Shown: positions 33,739 through 42,406 of the stretch, one piece after another
Layout of the letters: each line of letters opens with the position of its first letter
How positions within the stretch are numbered: position 1 is the stretch's first letter
Assembly: GCA_040752115.1 (NCBI GenBank)
Contig: JBFMFB010000005.1
Coordinates: forward strand, 29,766 to 93,765
Direction of reading: 5' to 3'
Source: JBFMFB01 sp040752115
Lineage (GTDB): Bacteria; Pseudomonadota; Gammaproteobacteria; Burkholderiales; Sulfuricellaceae
Length of the DNA stretch: 64,000 nucleotides
Notes under the pieces: generated by a model
Told to the model about the DNA's origin: nothing
Database searches by the model: none
The model's input: only the letters and a program-made list of their open reading frames with translations
Position numbers and translations under genes: made by a program

Positions 33739-34493
33739 GCAGCCCGCCCGCGGGGGCCGTAGAAATATTCGCGGATCAGGGGATGATCCGATTCCGACAG
33801 CGCTTCCATCGTGCCGATTCCGAGAATGTGCCCGTCGCCCAGCACCGCGACCCGATCGGCCACCCGCCACAGCAGGTCCAGATCGTGGGTGACCATCATG
33901 ATCGTCAACCCCAGCAATTCTTTCATGTGACGGATCAGTTCGTCCAGGCCGGAGGCGCTCAGAGGGTCGAGGCCGGCGGTGGGCTCGTCCAGGAACAGCA
34001 ACTCCGGGTCGAGCGCGATGGCCCGCGCCAGCGCCGCGCGCTTGCGCATGCCGCCGGAAAGCTCGCTCGGGTATTTGGCTCCGGCGCTGGCGGGCAGGCC
34101 GGTGAGCGCGATCTTGATTGCCGCCAGCTCGGCGATCAGCGCATCGCTTAGGGCCGTATGCTCGCGCAGCGGCAGGCCGACATTTTCCGCGACGTTGAGC
34201 GAGCTGAACAAGGCGCCGCGTTCGAACATCACTCCCCAGCGCCGCCGCAAATCCGCGGCCCCGTTGTCGCCCAGCCCCACCACCTCCTGCCCGAACACGC
34301 GGATCGAGCCCGACACCGGCGGCTGCAGCATGATGATCTCGCGCAGCAGGGTGGATTTGCCGCAGCCGCTGCCGCCCACCAGGGCGAAGATCTCCCCGCG
34401 CCGCACCTCGAGGTTCACGTCCTCATGTACCACCGCCGCGCCGAAGCGGGTGTGGAGATGGCGGACTTCGATGATCGGGGCGGTTTCGCTCAT
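33711..34493 (-). CDS. mlaF: MlaF-family ABC transporter ATPase
   Basis: The 260-residue ATPase has Walker A (GGSGCGKST), Q-loop region with FERGALFSSLNVAEN (MlaF-like), signature LSGGM, Walker B LLFLDEPT and a normal switch histidine (MMVTHDLDL), in contrast to the orphan ATPase at 19008. It powers the permease encoded upstream. The ATG at 34493 is the first good start. The gap to the permease gene is taken up by an inverted repeat element. Confidence 0.93.
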   Translation of the reverse strand: MSETAPIIEVRHLHTRFGAAVVHEDVNLEVRRGEIFALVGGSGCGKSTLLREIIMLQPPVSGSIRVFGQEVVGLGDNGAADLRRRWGVMFERGALFSSLNVAENVGLPLREHTALSDALIAELAAIKIALTGLPASAGAKYPSELSGGMRKRAALARAIALDPELLFLDEPTAGLDPLSASGLDELIRHMKELLGLTIMMVTHDLDLLWRVADRVAVLGDGHILGIGTMEALSESDHPLIREYFYGPRGRAAWEQAWKRK

Positions 34494-34510
34494 GGCTGTT
34501 TTCGACGATT

Positions 34511-34698
34511 CACCACGAATGAACACGAATGTTCACGAATGAGCACGAATGGAAAAACAATCACCCCGCCGGCGATGGCAAACAGGGGTAATTGTCCGAG
34601 GCGCAATGTATTGGCGACCGATGTGCCAAGGCGGCGAGGCGAAATCAAATCTGGCCTATTCGTGTTCATTCGTGAACATTCGTGTCATTCGTGGTTAA
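34511..34698. repeat. CACGAAT-type inverted element, copy 3 (longest)
   Basis: The left arm (34511-34551) has four CACGAAT units and the right arm (34658-34696) four TTCGTG units in inverted order. The ~105-bp centre shares GCCGGCGATGGCAAA with copy 1. It separates the permease gene from its ATPase gene within one operon. Confidence 0.75.
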
Positions 34699-34706
34699 GG
34701 TTTTGG

Positions 34707-35828
34707 TTACAGTTTCAGTGCACTGAAAACGACCGAAAACAGCGCGTCGGTGACGATCACCAGAAAGATCGCCTGCACCACGCTCACCGTGGTCTGCCGG
34801 CCGACGCTGTCGGCGCTGCCGCTGACCTGAAAGCCCTGGTAGCAGCCTACCAGGGCGATGATTGCGGCAAACACCGGCGCCTTGCCGATGCCGATCAGGT
34901 AGGAGGAGAGCTTGACGGCGTCGTCGAAGCGGTCGAGAAATTCGACGAAACCGACCCCCAGCTGCGTCTGCGCCATCACCATGCCGCCAAGCACGCCCAG
35001 GATGTCGGCGAACACCGTCAACAGCGGCAGTGCAATGGCGAGCGCGAGCAGCTTGGGCAGCACCAGCAACTCGAGCGGCGGCACGCCGATGGTGCGCAGC
35101 GCGTCGATTTCCTCGGTCACCTTCATGGTGCCGATCTGCGCCGCGTAGGCCGAGCCGGAGCGGCCGGCGACGATGATCGCGGTGAGCAGCGGCCCCAGCT
35201 CGCGCAGCATGGAAAGCCCCACCAGATCGGCGATGAAAATGTTGGCGCCATAGCGCCGCAACTGCTCCGCGCCCTGGTAGGCGATCACGACTCCCATCAG
35301 GAAGGACAGCAGGCCGGTGATGGGCAGCGCCTCGAAACCGGCGGTCTGCACGTTGTGCAGGATGGCGCGCCAGCGGATTCTGGAGGGATGGAGGAGGGAG
35401 CGCAGGGCAGTCGCGGCGCACTCGCCGGTGAACGCCAGCATCCCAAGGATCTGCTGCCAGGATCGCCAGGCACGCCTGCCAAACCGCTCCAGCCAGCCGG
35501 GTTCGGCAGGCGGAGCGGCTCTTTCCGCCGCATTGGCGCGGATGATGCCGAGCAGCGCTTCGTGTTCGGGCTTGAGGCCGGCCAGCGTCACCTTGCGGCC
35601 GGCGCGCTCCAGCTCCGCAACGGTGCGGTGCAGCAGCCACCCCCCTGCCGTGTCCAGAGCGCCGATGCCGGAGCAGTCGAATTCGAGCGCCGCGCCGCCG
35701 GGCCAGGCGAAACCGGCAAGACGCCGCTCCAGCGCCGGGATGCCGGCCACCGTCCAGGCGCCGGCGCAGCGAACTCCGGCGCCTGCGGCTGACATCTCGA
35801 TGGTCGCGTCGTTTTTCGGTTCCAGCAT
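34707..35828 (-). CDS. mlaE: MlaE-family permease with N-terminal STAS domain
   Basis: The 373-residue protein has a STAS-like domain (about 10-95; LEFDCSGIGALDTAGGWLLH) fused to an MlaE permease (about 115-370) with ITGLLSFLMGVVIAYQGAEQ and LRELGPLLTAIIVAGRSGSA. It thereby combines the roles split between MlaB and MlaE in E. coli. It is the first gene of the lipid transport operon on this strand. The substrate is presumably phospholipid. Confidence 0.93.
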   Translation of the reverse strand: MLEPKNDATIEMSAAGAGVRCAGAWTVAGIPALERRLAGFAWPGGAALEFDCSGIGALDTAGGWLLHRTVAELERAGRKVTLAGLKPEHEALLGIIRANAAERAAPPAEPGWLERFGRRAWRSWQQILGMLAFTGECAATALRSLLHPSRIRWRAILHNVQTAGFEALPITGLLSFLMGVVIAYQGAEQLRRYGANIFIADLVGLSMLRELGPLLTAIIVAGRSGSAYAAQIGTMKVTEEIDALRTIGVPPLELLVLPKLLALAIALPLLTVFADILGVLGGMVMAQTQLGVGFVEFLDRFDDAVKLSSYLIGIGKAPVFAAIIALVGCYQGFQVSGSADSVGRQTTVSVVQAIFLVIVTDALFSVVFSALKL

Positions 35829-35936
35829 GGAGAGAAGCCTGGAAAAGTCAGGCTATCAGGGTACCGGGGAATTCTCGCGAGCGCAAACGGGGGCGGGGGT
35901 TGGCGGTCGCCAGGATAAGAATGGCGGATGGGGCGT

Positions 35937-36296
35937 TCAGGCCGCCGACCGCATCACGAAATCGGCCCGAATTTCACCGAAGGGAACAATCAGCTTGCCC
36001 TCGGCGGTTTTCTCCACTATCCCGATTTTGATCATCGCCGAAGCATCGTCATGCACCCGCTTCACATCGCGGCCCAGGAGGCGGGCCAGGGCGCGCACGC
36101 CGATCGGGCCCGTCTTTTGCAGGCACTCGATCAACTCCCAGCGTTTGGGCGTCAGTACGCGGAACAGCGCGGCAGGAGACTCGAAATCGAAGTGCTCGCC
36201 CGTGTAGTCTCCGGTTTCCCAGGCTGAGAGGAAGCCGGAGCGTGCGGCATCCAGGGCGTCGCTTGCGCTGCGGATTCGGATCGTTGCGGTTCTCAT
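35937..36296 (-). CDS. TumA-like HTH antitoxin
   Basis: The 119-residue protein has a MarR-like winged helix: FRVLTPKRWELIECLQKTGP, then IGVRALARLLGRDVKRVHDDASAMIKIGIV and a wing GKLIVPF. It starts in an ATGA overlap with the toxin gene ahead of it. This arrangement (small DUF6516 protein then HTH protein) is the TumE/TumA type II toxin-antitoxin. It is probably the autorepressor acting at 36588-36628. Confidence 0.8.
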   Translation of the reverse strand: MRTATIRIRSASDALDAARSGFLSAWETGDYTGEHFDFESPAALFRVLTPKRWELIECLQKTGPIGVRALARLLGRDVKRVHDDASAMIKIGIVEKTAEGKLIVPFGEIRADFVMRSAA

Positions 36297-36580
36297 GATC
36301 GTGCCCTCCTGTCTGTTACCTCTGCCAAAAAATCGTCAATCAGCTTTTCCGGACTCTCGAAGGCGTAGGGCTCTTCGATGTCGTCGCGGTGACGGTGATC
36401 GCCTTTCGGTCGCTCATTGTCATAACCGATCTCACGCCGGCCAGAGCGCCCGTAGAACAATCGATACTTGAAAGGGTGGCTGCATCCTGCCACGGGTTCG
36501 GGAAGTCGCCAGACAACGATTTCAAGGATTGCGCCATCATCGAAGTCTACTCGGTGCCGGTAGATTAAAGTCGCCCCCAT
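36293..36580 (-). CDS. TumE-like (DUF6516) toxin
   Basis: The 95-residue product reads GATLIYRHRVDFDDGAILEIVVWRLP, HPFKYRLFYG, and GDHRHRDDIEEPYAFESPEKLIDDF, the DUF6516 pattern. I chose the ATG at 36580, which coincides with the expected transcript start; a TTG 36 bp upstream is the alternative. The GDHRH motif may be catalytic, but the mechanism is not known to me. Confidence 0.78.
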   Translation of the reverse strand: MGATLIYRHRVDFDDGAILEIVVWRLPEPVAGCSHPFKYRLFYGRSGRREIGYDNERPKGDHRHRDDIEEPYAFESPEKLIDDFLAEVTDRRARS

Positions 36581-36587
36581 GTTGGCA

Positions 36588-36628
36588 AGTATGACAATGC
36601 GCCATATCGTTGTCAATTATGACAACAT
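36588..36628 (-). promoter_or_regulatory. Promoter with overlapping palindromes for the TumE/TumA pair
   Basis: Reading the minus strand: consensus -35 TTGACA (36616-36611), a 17-bp spacer, and -10 CATACT (36593-36588). GTTGTCA-N4-TGACAAC (36609-36626) overlaps the -35, and another TTGTCAT half-site overlaps the -10, a good layout for autorepression. The -10 ends 8 bp before the ATG, so the message would be leaderless. Confidence 0.65.
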
Positions 36629-36857
36629 TTACGCCGAATCATTCGAAAAGCACCTGATGACACGCCACAAGGCTGAGGATCGAGGAATCGGCTTGGGCCG
36701 GTTTCCCCCAGGGGGAAATGTTGCAATGCAGGGCCTGGTACCAAGGCTCGATCTGGGAAGAGCACGAAGTGCAGGCTTGCGGAGGCCATGGCGATCTCGC
36801 GCACCGCGTTATCAACGAGATTGCCTGCTTCTTTGGATGCTTTGTGCTATTTCAGTT

Positions 36858-36937
36858 CGTAGGCTGGGATAAGCGCAGCGCACCCCAGCAGGAACAGCCG
36901 AATCGCTGGGGTTCGGTTTCCCTCCCCCCAGCCTACG
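36858..36937. repeat. REP-like palindrome
   Basis: CGTAGGCTGGGATAAGCGCA at the left and CCCCCAGCCTACG at the right pair as inverted arms, with an inner CCCCAGC/GCTGGGG pair. It occupies the gap between the toxin-antitoxin promoter and the metZ 3' end. The remaining part of 36629-36857 shows nothing I recognise. Confidence 0.65.
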
Positions 36938-36963
36938 CGCTTGATAATCCAGGGTTAAAGGCC

Positions 36964-38133
36964 CTACATCCCCCGCGCCAGGTCATTCTTGATATCTTCC
37001 ACCGCCTCCAGCCCCACCGCCACTCGCAGCAGGCCGTCGCCAATGCCGGCGGCGGCGCGTTCTTCCGCGGTGATGCGGCTGTGGGTGGTGGTGGCGGGGT
37101 GGGTGATGGTGGTCTTGGTGTCGCCCAGGTTGGCGGTGATGGAGAGCATCCGGGTCGAATCCACGATTTTCCAGGCGGCGTCCTTGCCGCCCTTGACGTC
37201 GAACGCGACGATGCCGCCACCGGTTTTCTGCTGGCGCAGGGCAAGTTCGTGCTGGGCATGGGAAGCCAGGCCGGGGTAATACACCCGCTCGACCTGCGGC
37301 TGCGCTTCCAGCCACTGAGCGAGTTCCAGCGCGTTTTTGGAATGGGCTTCCATGCGGATCTTCAGGGTTTCCAGGCCTTTCAGGAAAATCCAGGCGTTGA
37401 AGGCGCTCATGGTCGGGCCGGCGGTGCGGAGGAAGCCCTGCACGCCTTCCATCAGTTCCTTCCTGCCCAGCACCGCGCCGCCCAGCACGCGGCCCTGGCC
37501 GTCGAGATATTTGGTGGCGGAGTGGATGACGATGTCCGCGCCGAGCTCGAACGGCCGCTGCAGGATGGGGGTGCAGAAGCAGTTGTCCACCGAAAGCCAC
37601 GCGCCGGCGTCTTTGGCGACCGCGGCGAGTGCGGCGATGTCGCCGATTTCGGTGAGCGGGTTGGAGGGCGTTTCCACGAACAGCATCCGGGTGTTGGGCT
37701 TGACCGCCGCGCGCCAGGCGGAGATGTCGGCCAGGGGCACGAAGGTGGTTTCCACGCCGAAGCGCTTGAGGATGTTGCCGAACAATTGCACCGTGGTGCC
37801 GAAGATGCTGCGCGAGGCGATGATGTGGTCGCCGGCGGACAGAAGGCCCATTACGCTGGCCAGGATGGCGGACATACCGGAGGCCGTGGCGACGCACTGT
37901 TCCGCGCCTTCGAGCGCCGCCAGCCGTTCCTGGAAGGCGGTGACGGTGGGGTTGGTGAAGCGCGCGTAGATGTTGCCCGGCTCCTTGCCGGAAAAGCGCG
38001 CCGCTGCTTGTGCCGCACTCTCGAACACGAAGCTGGAGGTGAGAAACATCGCCTCGGAATGTTCGTTGAACTGGCTGCGGTGGACGCCGGCGTGGATCGC
38101 CAGGCTCTCGGGTTGGTAGTTGTCGTCTGCCAT
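36964..38133 (-). CDS. metZ: O-succinylhomoserine sulfhydrylase
   Basis: This PLP enzyme makes homocysteine from O-succinylhomoserine and sulfide. The 389-residue Cys/Met-metabolism family protein has YARFTNPTV, the PLP-binding lysine in SATKYLDGQGRVLGG, VETPSNPLTEIGD and SITANLGDTKTTITHPATTTHS. Position after purF matches the conserved purF-metZ order of Pseudomonas and betaproteobacteria. Direct sulfhydrylation fits a sulfide-using organism. A terminator separates it from purF, so it needs its own promoter. Confidence 0.93.
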   Translation of the reverse strand: MADDNYQPESLAIHAGVHRSQFNEHSEAMFLTSSFVFESAAQAAARFSGKEPGNIYARFTNPTVTAFQERLAALEGAEQCVATASGMSAILASVMGLLSAGDHIIASRSIFGTTVQLFGNILKRFGVETTFVPLADISAWRAAVKPNTRMLFVETPSNPLTEIGDIAALAAVAKDAGAWLSVDNCFCTPILQRPFELGADIVIHSATKYLDGQGRVLGGAVLGRKELMEGVQGFLRTAGPTMSAFNAWIFLKGLETLKIRMEAHSKNALELAQWLEAQPQVERVYYPGLASHAQHELALRQQKTGGGIVAFDVKGGKDAAWKIVDSTRMLSITANLGDTKTTITHPATTTHSRITAEERAAAGIGDGLLRVAVGLEAVEDIKNDLARGM

Positions 38134-38178
38134 GTTTAAACCTTGCCCAAAAATGTTTTCCGGATGTTTGCAGCGGGC

Positions 38179-38214
38179 ATAAAAAAACCCGCTCGGCTTG
38201 CGCGGATCGGGTTT
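38179..38214 (-). terminator. Intrinsic terminator after purF
   Basis: On the minus strand AAACCCG (38214-38208) pairs with CGGGTTT (38191-38185) around a 16-nt GC-rich loop, followed by further T residues. It lies about 100 bp past the purF stop, a normal rho-independent terminator that isolates metZ. Confidence 0.75.
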
Positions 38215-38317
38215 CTTCCTCGCTTTAGCCGAATTTTTTACGCGCCCGCAAGCTGATATCAAATCGGCGCATCGTCAACTTACCCCCGGCGGGATTTCCT
38301 GTCAACCGGGGAAGGGG

Positions 38318-39844
38318 TCAGTCCGCTGCGTTCAGGCTCAGATCCATCTGCCGGCTGGCAAGTGCGGCCTTGTCCTGCTCCGGGGCGCGGCAGCGGGCCG
38401 CCTCCACCGCCGCCAGATATTCCGGCGTGATGTCGCCGGTGATGTAGTTGCCGTCGAAGCAGGAGGTGTCGAAGCAGGTGATGGCCGGATTGCCCAGGCG
38501 CACCGCTTTTTGCAGCGCTTCCAGGCTCTGGTAGATGACTGCATCGGCGCCGATTTCGCGCGCGATTTCTTCGTCGCTGCGGCCGGTGGCGAGCAGTTCC
38601 TTGCGCGTCGGCATGTCAATGCCGTAGACGTTGGGGAAGCGCACCGGCGGCGCGGCAGAGGCGAAAAACACCTTGTTTGCTCCGGCTTGCCGCGCCATCT
38701 GCACGATCTGCCGGCTGGTGGTGCCGCGCACGATCGAATCGTCCACCAGCAGCACGTTGCGGTTCTTGAATTCCATGCCGATGGCATTGAGCTTCTGGCG
38801 CACCGATTTCCTGCGCATCGCCTGCCCCGGCATGATGAAGGTGCGGCCGATATAGCGGTTCTTGATGAAGCCCTCGCGGTAGGTGAGGCCGAGCTTGTTG
38901 GCGAGCTGCAGGGCGCTCGGCCGGCTGGTGTCCGGGATCGGGATCACCACGTCGATGTCGAGGTGGCTGAAATCGGCGCGGATCTTGTCGGCCAGGCTTT
39001 CCCCCATGTGCAGCCGGGTTTCGTAGACGGAAATGCCGTCGATCACCGAATCCGGCCGGGCGAGATAGACGTATTCGAAAATGCACGGGCTGAGCAGCGG
39101 GTTTTCCGCGCATTGGCGGCTGTAGAAGTTGCCGGCTTCGTCGATCAGGATGGCTTCGCCGGGCGCGACGTCGCGCTCCAGGCTGAAGTCCAGGACATCG
39201 AGCGCCACGCTTTCGGACGCCACCAGGTATTCCCGTCCGGATTCGGTTTCGGCCGTGCCGAACACCAGCGGGCGGATGCCGTGCGGGTCGCGGAACGCCA
39301 GCAGGCCGAAGCCGGCGATCAGCGCCACCACGGCATAAGCGCCGCGACAGCGCCGGTGCACGCCCGCGACTGCGGCGAAAATCGCGTCGGGATCGAGCTT
39401 GTGATTGGCGGACGCGCTTTCCGCCAGCTCGTGCGCGAGCACGTTGAGCAGCACCTCGGAATCCGAATTGGTGTTGACGTGGCGCAGGTCCTGGCGGAAC
39501 AGCTCCTCCTTGAGCTGGTCGGTATTGGTCAGGTTGCCGTTGTGGCCGAGCACAATGCCGAACGGCGAGTTGACGTAGAACGGCTGCGCCTCGGCCTGCG
39601 ACGAAGCGCAGCCCGCAGTCGGATAGCGCACGTGGGCGATGCCCATGTTTCCCAGCAGGGAGCGCATGTTGCGCGTCCGGAACACGTCCTTCACCAGGCC
39701 GTTGGCCTTGTGCATGTGAAAGGTGCTGCCGTCGCTGGTGACGATTCCGGCTGCATCCTGGCCGCGATGCTGAAGCACCTGCAGGCCGTCATAGAGCAGT
39801 TGGTTGGCGGGATTTTTTCCTACTATTCCCAGAATTCCGCACAT
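38318..39844 (-). CDS. purF: Amidophosphoribosyltransferase
   Basis: First step of purine synthesis: PRPP + glutamine to phosphoribosylamine. The 508-residue protein starts MCGILGIVG, so Cys2 becomes the N-terminal nucleophile with no propeptide (E. coli type). It has glutaminase features (HVRYPTAG, GHNGNLTN), and the PRPP loop VLLVDDSIVRGTTSRQIV. It is downstream of cvpA, as in E. coli, with a small hairpin in the gap. Confidence 0.96.
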   Translation of the reverse strand: MCGILGIVGKNPANQLLYDGLQVLQHRGQDAAGIVTSDGSTFHMHKANGLVKDVFRTRNMRSLLGNMGIAHVRYPTAGCASSQAEAQPFYVNSPFGIVLGHNGNLTNTDQLKEELFRQDLRHVNTNSDSEVLLNVLAHELAESASANHKLDPDAIFAAVAGVHRRCRGAYAVVALIAGFGLLAFRDPHGIRPLVFGTAETESGREYLVASESVALDVLDFSLERDVAPGEAILIDEAGNFYSRQCAENPLLSPCIFEYVYLARPDSVIDGISVYETRLHMGESLADKIRADFSHLDIDVVIPIPDTSRPSALQLANKLGLTYREGFIKNRYIGRTFIMPGQAMRRKSVRQKLNAIGMEFKNRNVLLVDDSIVRGTTSRQIVQMARQAGANKVFFASAAPPVRFPNVYGIDMPTRKELLATGRSDEEIAREIGADAVIYQSLEALQKAVRLGNPAITCFDTSCFDGNYITGDITPEYLAAVEAARCRAPEQDKAALASRQMDLSLNAAD

Positions 39845-39881
39845 GCCTTGATACTCGCTAAGCTAGATTGAACGAATGCAG

Positions 39882-39909
39882 GTTGGAGTGAGCAAAGCGA
39901 ACCTCCAAC
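39882..39909. repeat. Small palindrome between cvpA and purF
   Basis: GTTGGAG-N14-CTCCAAC, then a REP-like tail GGGCTTCGCTGGCTCAGCCC and CAGCCTAC up to about 39949. It resembles the other extragenic palindromes of the window and lies inside the cvpA-purF operon. Confidence 0.5.
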
Positions 39910-39955
39910 ATCGTGATTGCCGGGCTTCGCTGGCTCAGCCCAGCCTACAGTAAAC

Positions 39956-40447
39956 TCAGTTGTAGCTGATGCGCCTGGCCAGGCCGTCCGGCAGCCATGC
40001 CGTCACCTTTGTCGTCACCGCTTCCAGCGGCGCGCTGAACATGGCATCCCGCCAGAAGCTCTGGCGCGGCAATCCGGTCAGCCCGGCGAGCAGCACCAGC
40101 ACGATGACGACAATGCCTCCTCGCGCCAGCCCGAACACCGCGCCCAGCCCGCGGTCCAGGGCGGAGAGCCCGGCCTTCTTCACCAGTTCCGCCAGCGCGA
40201 TCGTCAGCAGGCTCATCAGCAGCAACATGCCGAGAAACAGGATGACGAATGCCGCCAGGAGGCGCAGCGCTTCGCTCGGCACGGTTTCCGGCAGCTCTCC
40301 CGCGAGCCAGGGCGTGTAGGCGCTTGCCGCCCAGAACGCGGCTATCCAGGAAGCGAGCGCCAGGACTTCGCGCACCGCGCCGCGCATGACGCTGATCAAA
40401 ACGGAAAGCCCGACGATCAGCAGGACTGCATAATCGAAAACCGTCAT
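39956..40447 (-). CDS. cvpA: CvpA family membrane protein
   Basis: The 163-residue product has four predicted membrane helices (about 5-25, 30-50, 63-85, 103-125) and the CvpA pattern FDYAVLLIVGLSVLISVMRG near the start, later GAVFGLARGGIVVIVLVLLA. It is named for colicin V production in E. coli and affects envelope homeostasis; its biochemical role is unsettled. It is 12 bp after the SPOR protein gene and upstream of purF, the conserved order. Confidence 0.92.
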   Translation of the reverse strand: MTVFDYAVLLIVGLSVLISVMRGAVREVLALASWIAAFWAASAYTPWLAGELPETVPSEALRLLAAFVILFLGMLLLMSLLTIALAELVKKAGLSALDRGLGAVFGLARGGIVVIVLVLLAGLTGLPRQSFWRDAMFSAPLEAVTTKVTAWLPDGLARRISYN

Positions 40448-40459
40448 ACGCGAAGGCGC

Positions 40460-41134
40460 TTACTTTTTCTCCGCAACGATCCCGTCCGGGATGCCGGATG
40501 CCTTCAGCTTGTCGCGCAACTGTTCTGCTTCATGGCGTGTAGTGAACGGCCCTGCCCGGACGCCGATCTTTTCGCCGGCAGGTGTTTTGAGGGTCTCGAC
40601 ATAGTATTTGACGCCCAGTTCCTTGAGCTTGGCCTGCCGCTGGGTTGCGTTGGGCTTGCTGGCGAAGGCGCCAAGCAGCACCACGAAGTTGCCGTGCGCC
40701 TGCTTCGGCTCGGCTGCCGCCGCGGCTCCCTGCGCTTTTTCGGGCTTCGGTTCCTTCTGTTCGGCAGGGCTGCCTTGGCCAGTCGCAGCGGATTTTGCTG
40801 CGGGTGCTTTTTCCGCCGTTGCAGCCTGCACTGCGGAGGGAGCAGCCGGTGGCGCGGCTGCCGGCGCTTGGGAGGGCGCGGCAGGAACCGGTTTGGCCGG
40901 CGCGGGCGGCGGGGTTGTCTTGGCCGCCGGCACGATCCTCGATGCGAAGCCGCCGGTTTGCTGGCTCGGGATGTTGATGGCGATATCCTGGGCCACGGGT
41001 TTGGGTTCGCTGTCCAGCACCATCGGTAGGGTCGCGACCATCGCCGCCACCAGCGCGATTGCCCCGATCAGGCGCCGCCGGGCCCGTCTTCGCAGCTGGA
41101 TTTCTTCATCAGAGATGCTGGGCTGACTTGGCAT
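40460..41134 (-). CDS. SPOR domain membrane protein (DedD-like)
   Basis: The 224-residue product has a short basic cytoplasmic start, one membrane helix (about 22-42), a long Ala/Pro-rich periplasmic linker (about 65-145) and a C-terminal SPOR domain (about 148-224; NFVVLLGAFASKPNATQRQAKLKELG, VRAGPFTTRHEAEQLRDKL). SPOR domains bind denuded glycan at the division septum. Its start overlaps the folC end by 26 bp; position between folC and cvpA matches dedD of E. coli. Confidence 0.92.
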   Translation of the reverse strand: MPSQPSISDEEIQLRRRARRRLIGAIALVAAMVATLPMVLDSEPKPVAQDIAINIPSQQTGGFASRIVPAAKTTPPPAPAKPVPAAPSQAPAAAPPAAPSAVQAATAEKAPAAKSAATGQGSPAEQKEPKPEKAQGAAAAAEPKQAHGNFVVLLGAFASKPNATQRQAKLKELGVKYYVETLKTPAGEKIGVRAGPFTTRHEAEQLRDKLKASGIPDGIVAEKK

Positions 41135-42395
41135 ATCGTCGGTTGTCTTGTTGCATTGCTTCGGCAACGGTGTGGAAGGAGCCGAAAACCGCAATTCTAT
41201 CATTTTCGGTGGCGATGTGGCAGGCGTGGCGGTAGGCGGCGCCGATGTCCGGGAAAAGCGCTGCCTTCCCGTCCAGCCCTTCCGCCTGCAGCGCGTCCAG
41301 CAGTTGCCGGGCGCTTGCGCCGCGTTCGTGCCCGATTCCCGCCAGCAGCCACAGGCCGATTTCGTCTTTCAGCGCCTGCACCACGCCGCCGCTGTCCTTG
41401 TCGCTGAGCATGGCGAACACCGCGATGGTCGTGCCCGAGCAGGGCATGGCACGAAGATTTTCGGCCAGCGCCCGTGCTGCATGCGGGTTGTGCGCCACGT
41501 CCAGGATTACCGCCGGCCAGCCGGGCAGCACCTGAAAGCGCCCCGGAACCGCAGTCTCCAGCAACCCCGCGCGGATATTGTCGGGCGTGACGGGCAGCCG
41601 GTTTTTCAATTGCTGGAGTGCCTCGATGGCGGCGGAAGCGTTGGCGAGCTGATAGGCGCCGCGCAGCGCGGGCCAAGGTAGAACAAGGCGCCGCGTGCCG
41701 CTCCAGAACGTCCATTGGCCTTTTTCCGGGATGAAGCCGAAATCCCGCCCGATGAGGTGCAGAGCCGCACCGACTGTCTCCGCCCGATCGGCGACGGTGT
41801 GCGGCGGGGCAGGATCGGCGCAGACCGCGGGCCGGGCGCGGCGGAAGACGCCGGCTTTTTCGAAGCCGATCGCTTCCCGCGTTTCCCCCAAGTAGTCGGT
41901 GTGGTCGATATCCACGCTGGTGATGACGGCGCAGTCCGCGTCGAAGGCGTTGACCGCATCCAGCCGTCCGCCCAGCCCGACTTCCAGAACCGCCGCCTCG
42001 ATGCCGGCATGGGCAAACTGCCAGACCGCCGCGAGCGTGCCGAACTCGAAATAGGTGAGGGGAATATCGCCGCGCGCCTCATCGACCGCGGCGAAAGCGC
42101 GGCACAGCTCATCGTCCGATGCGTCCGCGCGGTTGATTCGCACTCGCTCGTTGTAGCGCAGCAGATGGGGCGAGGTATAGCAGCCGACCTTGTAGCCCGC
42201 CGCCGCGAGAATCGCTTCCAGCATGGCGCAGGTCGAGCCCTTGCCGTTGGTGCCGGCCACGGTGATGATAGGGAAGGATAGCGACAGGCCGAGCCGTTCC
42301 CTGACCGTATTGACGCGCTCCAGGCCGAGTTCGATCGTTTTCGGGTGGAGTCGTTCGAGATGGGCGAGCCAGGCGGAGAGGGTTTGAGGCTTCAC
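41109..42395 (-). CDS. folC: Folylpolyglutamate / dihydrofolate synthase
   Basis: The 428-residue Mur-ligase-family enzyme has the P-loop GTNGKGSTCAML (about 48-59), SPHLLRYNERVRI, HTDYLGETREAIGFEKAGV and the C-terminal ILDVAHNPHAA. It adds glutamate to dihydropteroate and folates. It follows accD in the conserved trpF-accD-folC order, but a 352-bp repeat-filled gap separates the two here. Confidence 0.95.
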   Translation of the reverse strand: MKPQTLSAWLAHLERLHPKTIELGLERVNTVRERLGLSLSFPIITVAGTNGKGSTCAMLEAILAAAGYKVGCYTSPHLLRYNERVRINRADASDDELCRAFAAVDEARGDIPLTYFEFGTLAAVWQFAHAGIEAAVLEVGLGGRLDAVNAFDADCAVITSVDIDHTDYLGETREAIGFEKAGVFRRARPAVCADPAPPHTVADRAETVGAALHLIGRDFGFIPEKGQWTFWSGTRRLVLPWPALRGAYQLANASAAIEALQQLKNRLPVTPDNIRAGLLETAVPGRFQVLPGWPAVILDVAHNPHAARALAENLRAMPCSGTTIAVFAMLSDKDSGGVVQALKDEIGLWLLAGIGHERGASARQLLDALQAEGLDGKAALFPDIGAAYRHACHIATENDRIAVFGSFHTVAEAMQQDNRRYAKSAQHL

Positions 42396-42406
42396 GAGGG
42401 GGAAAT

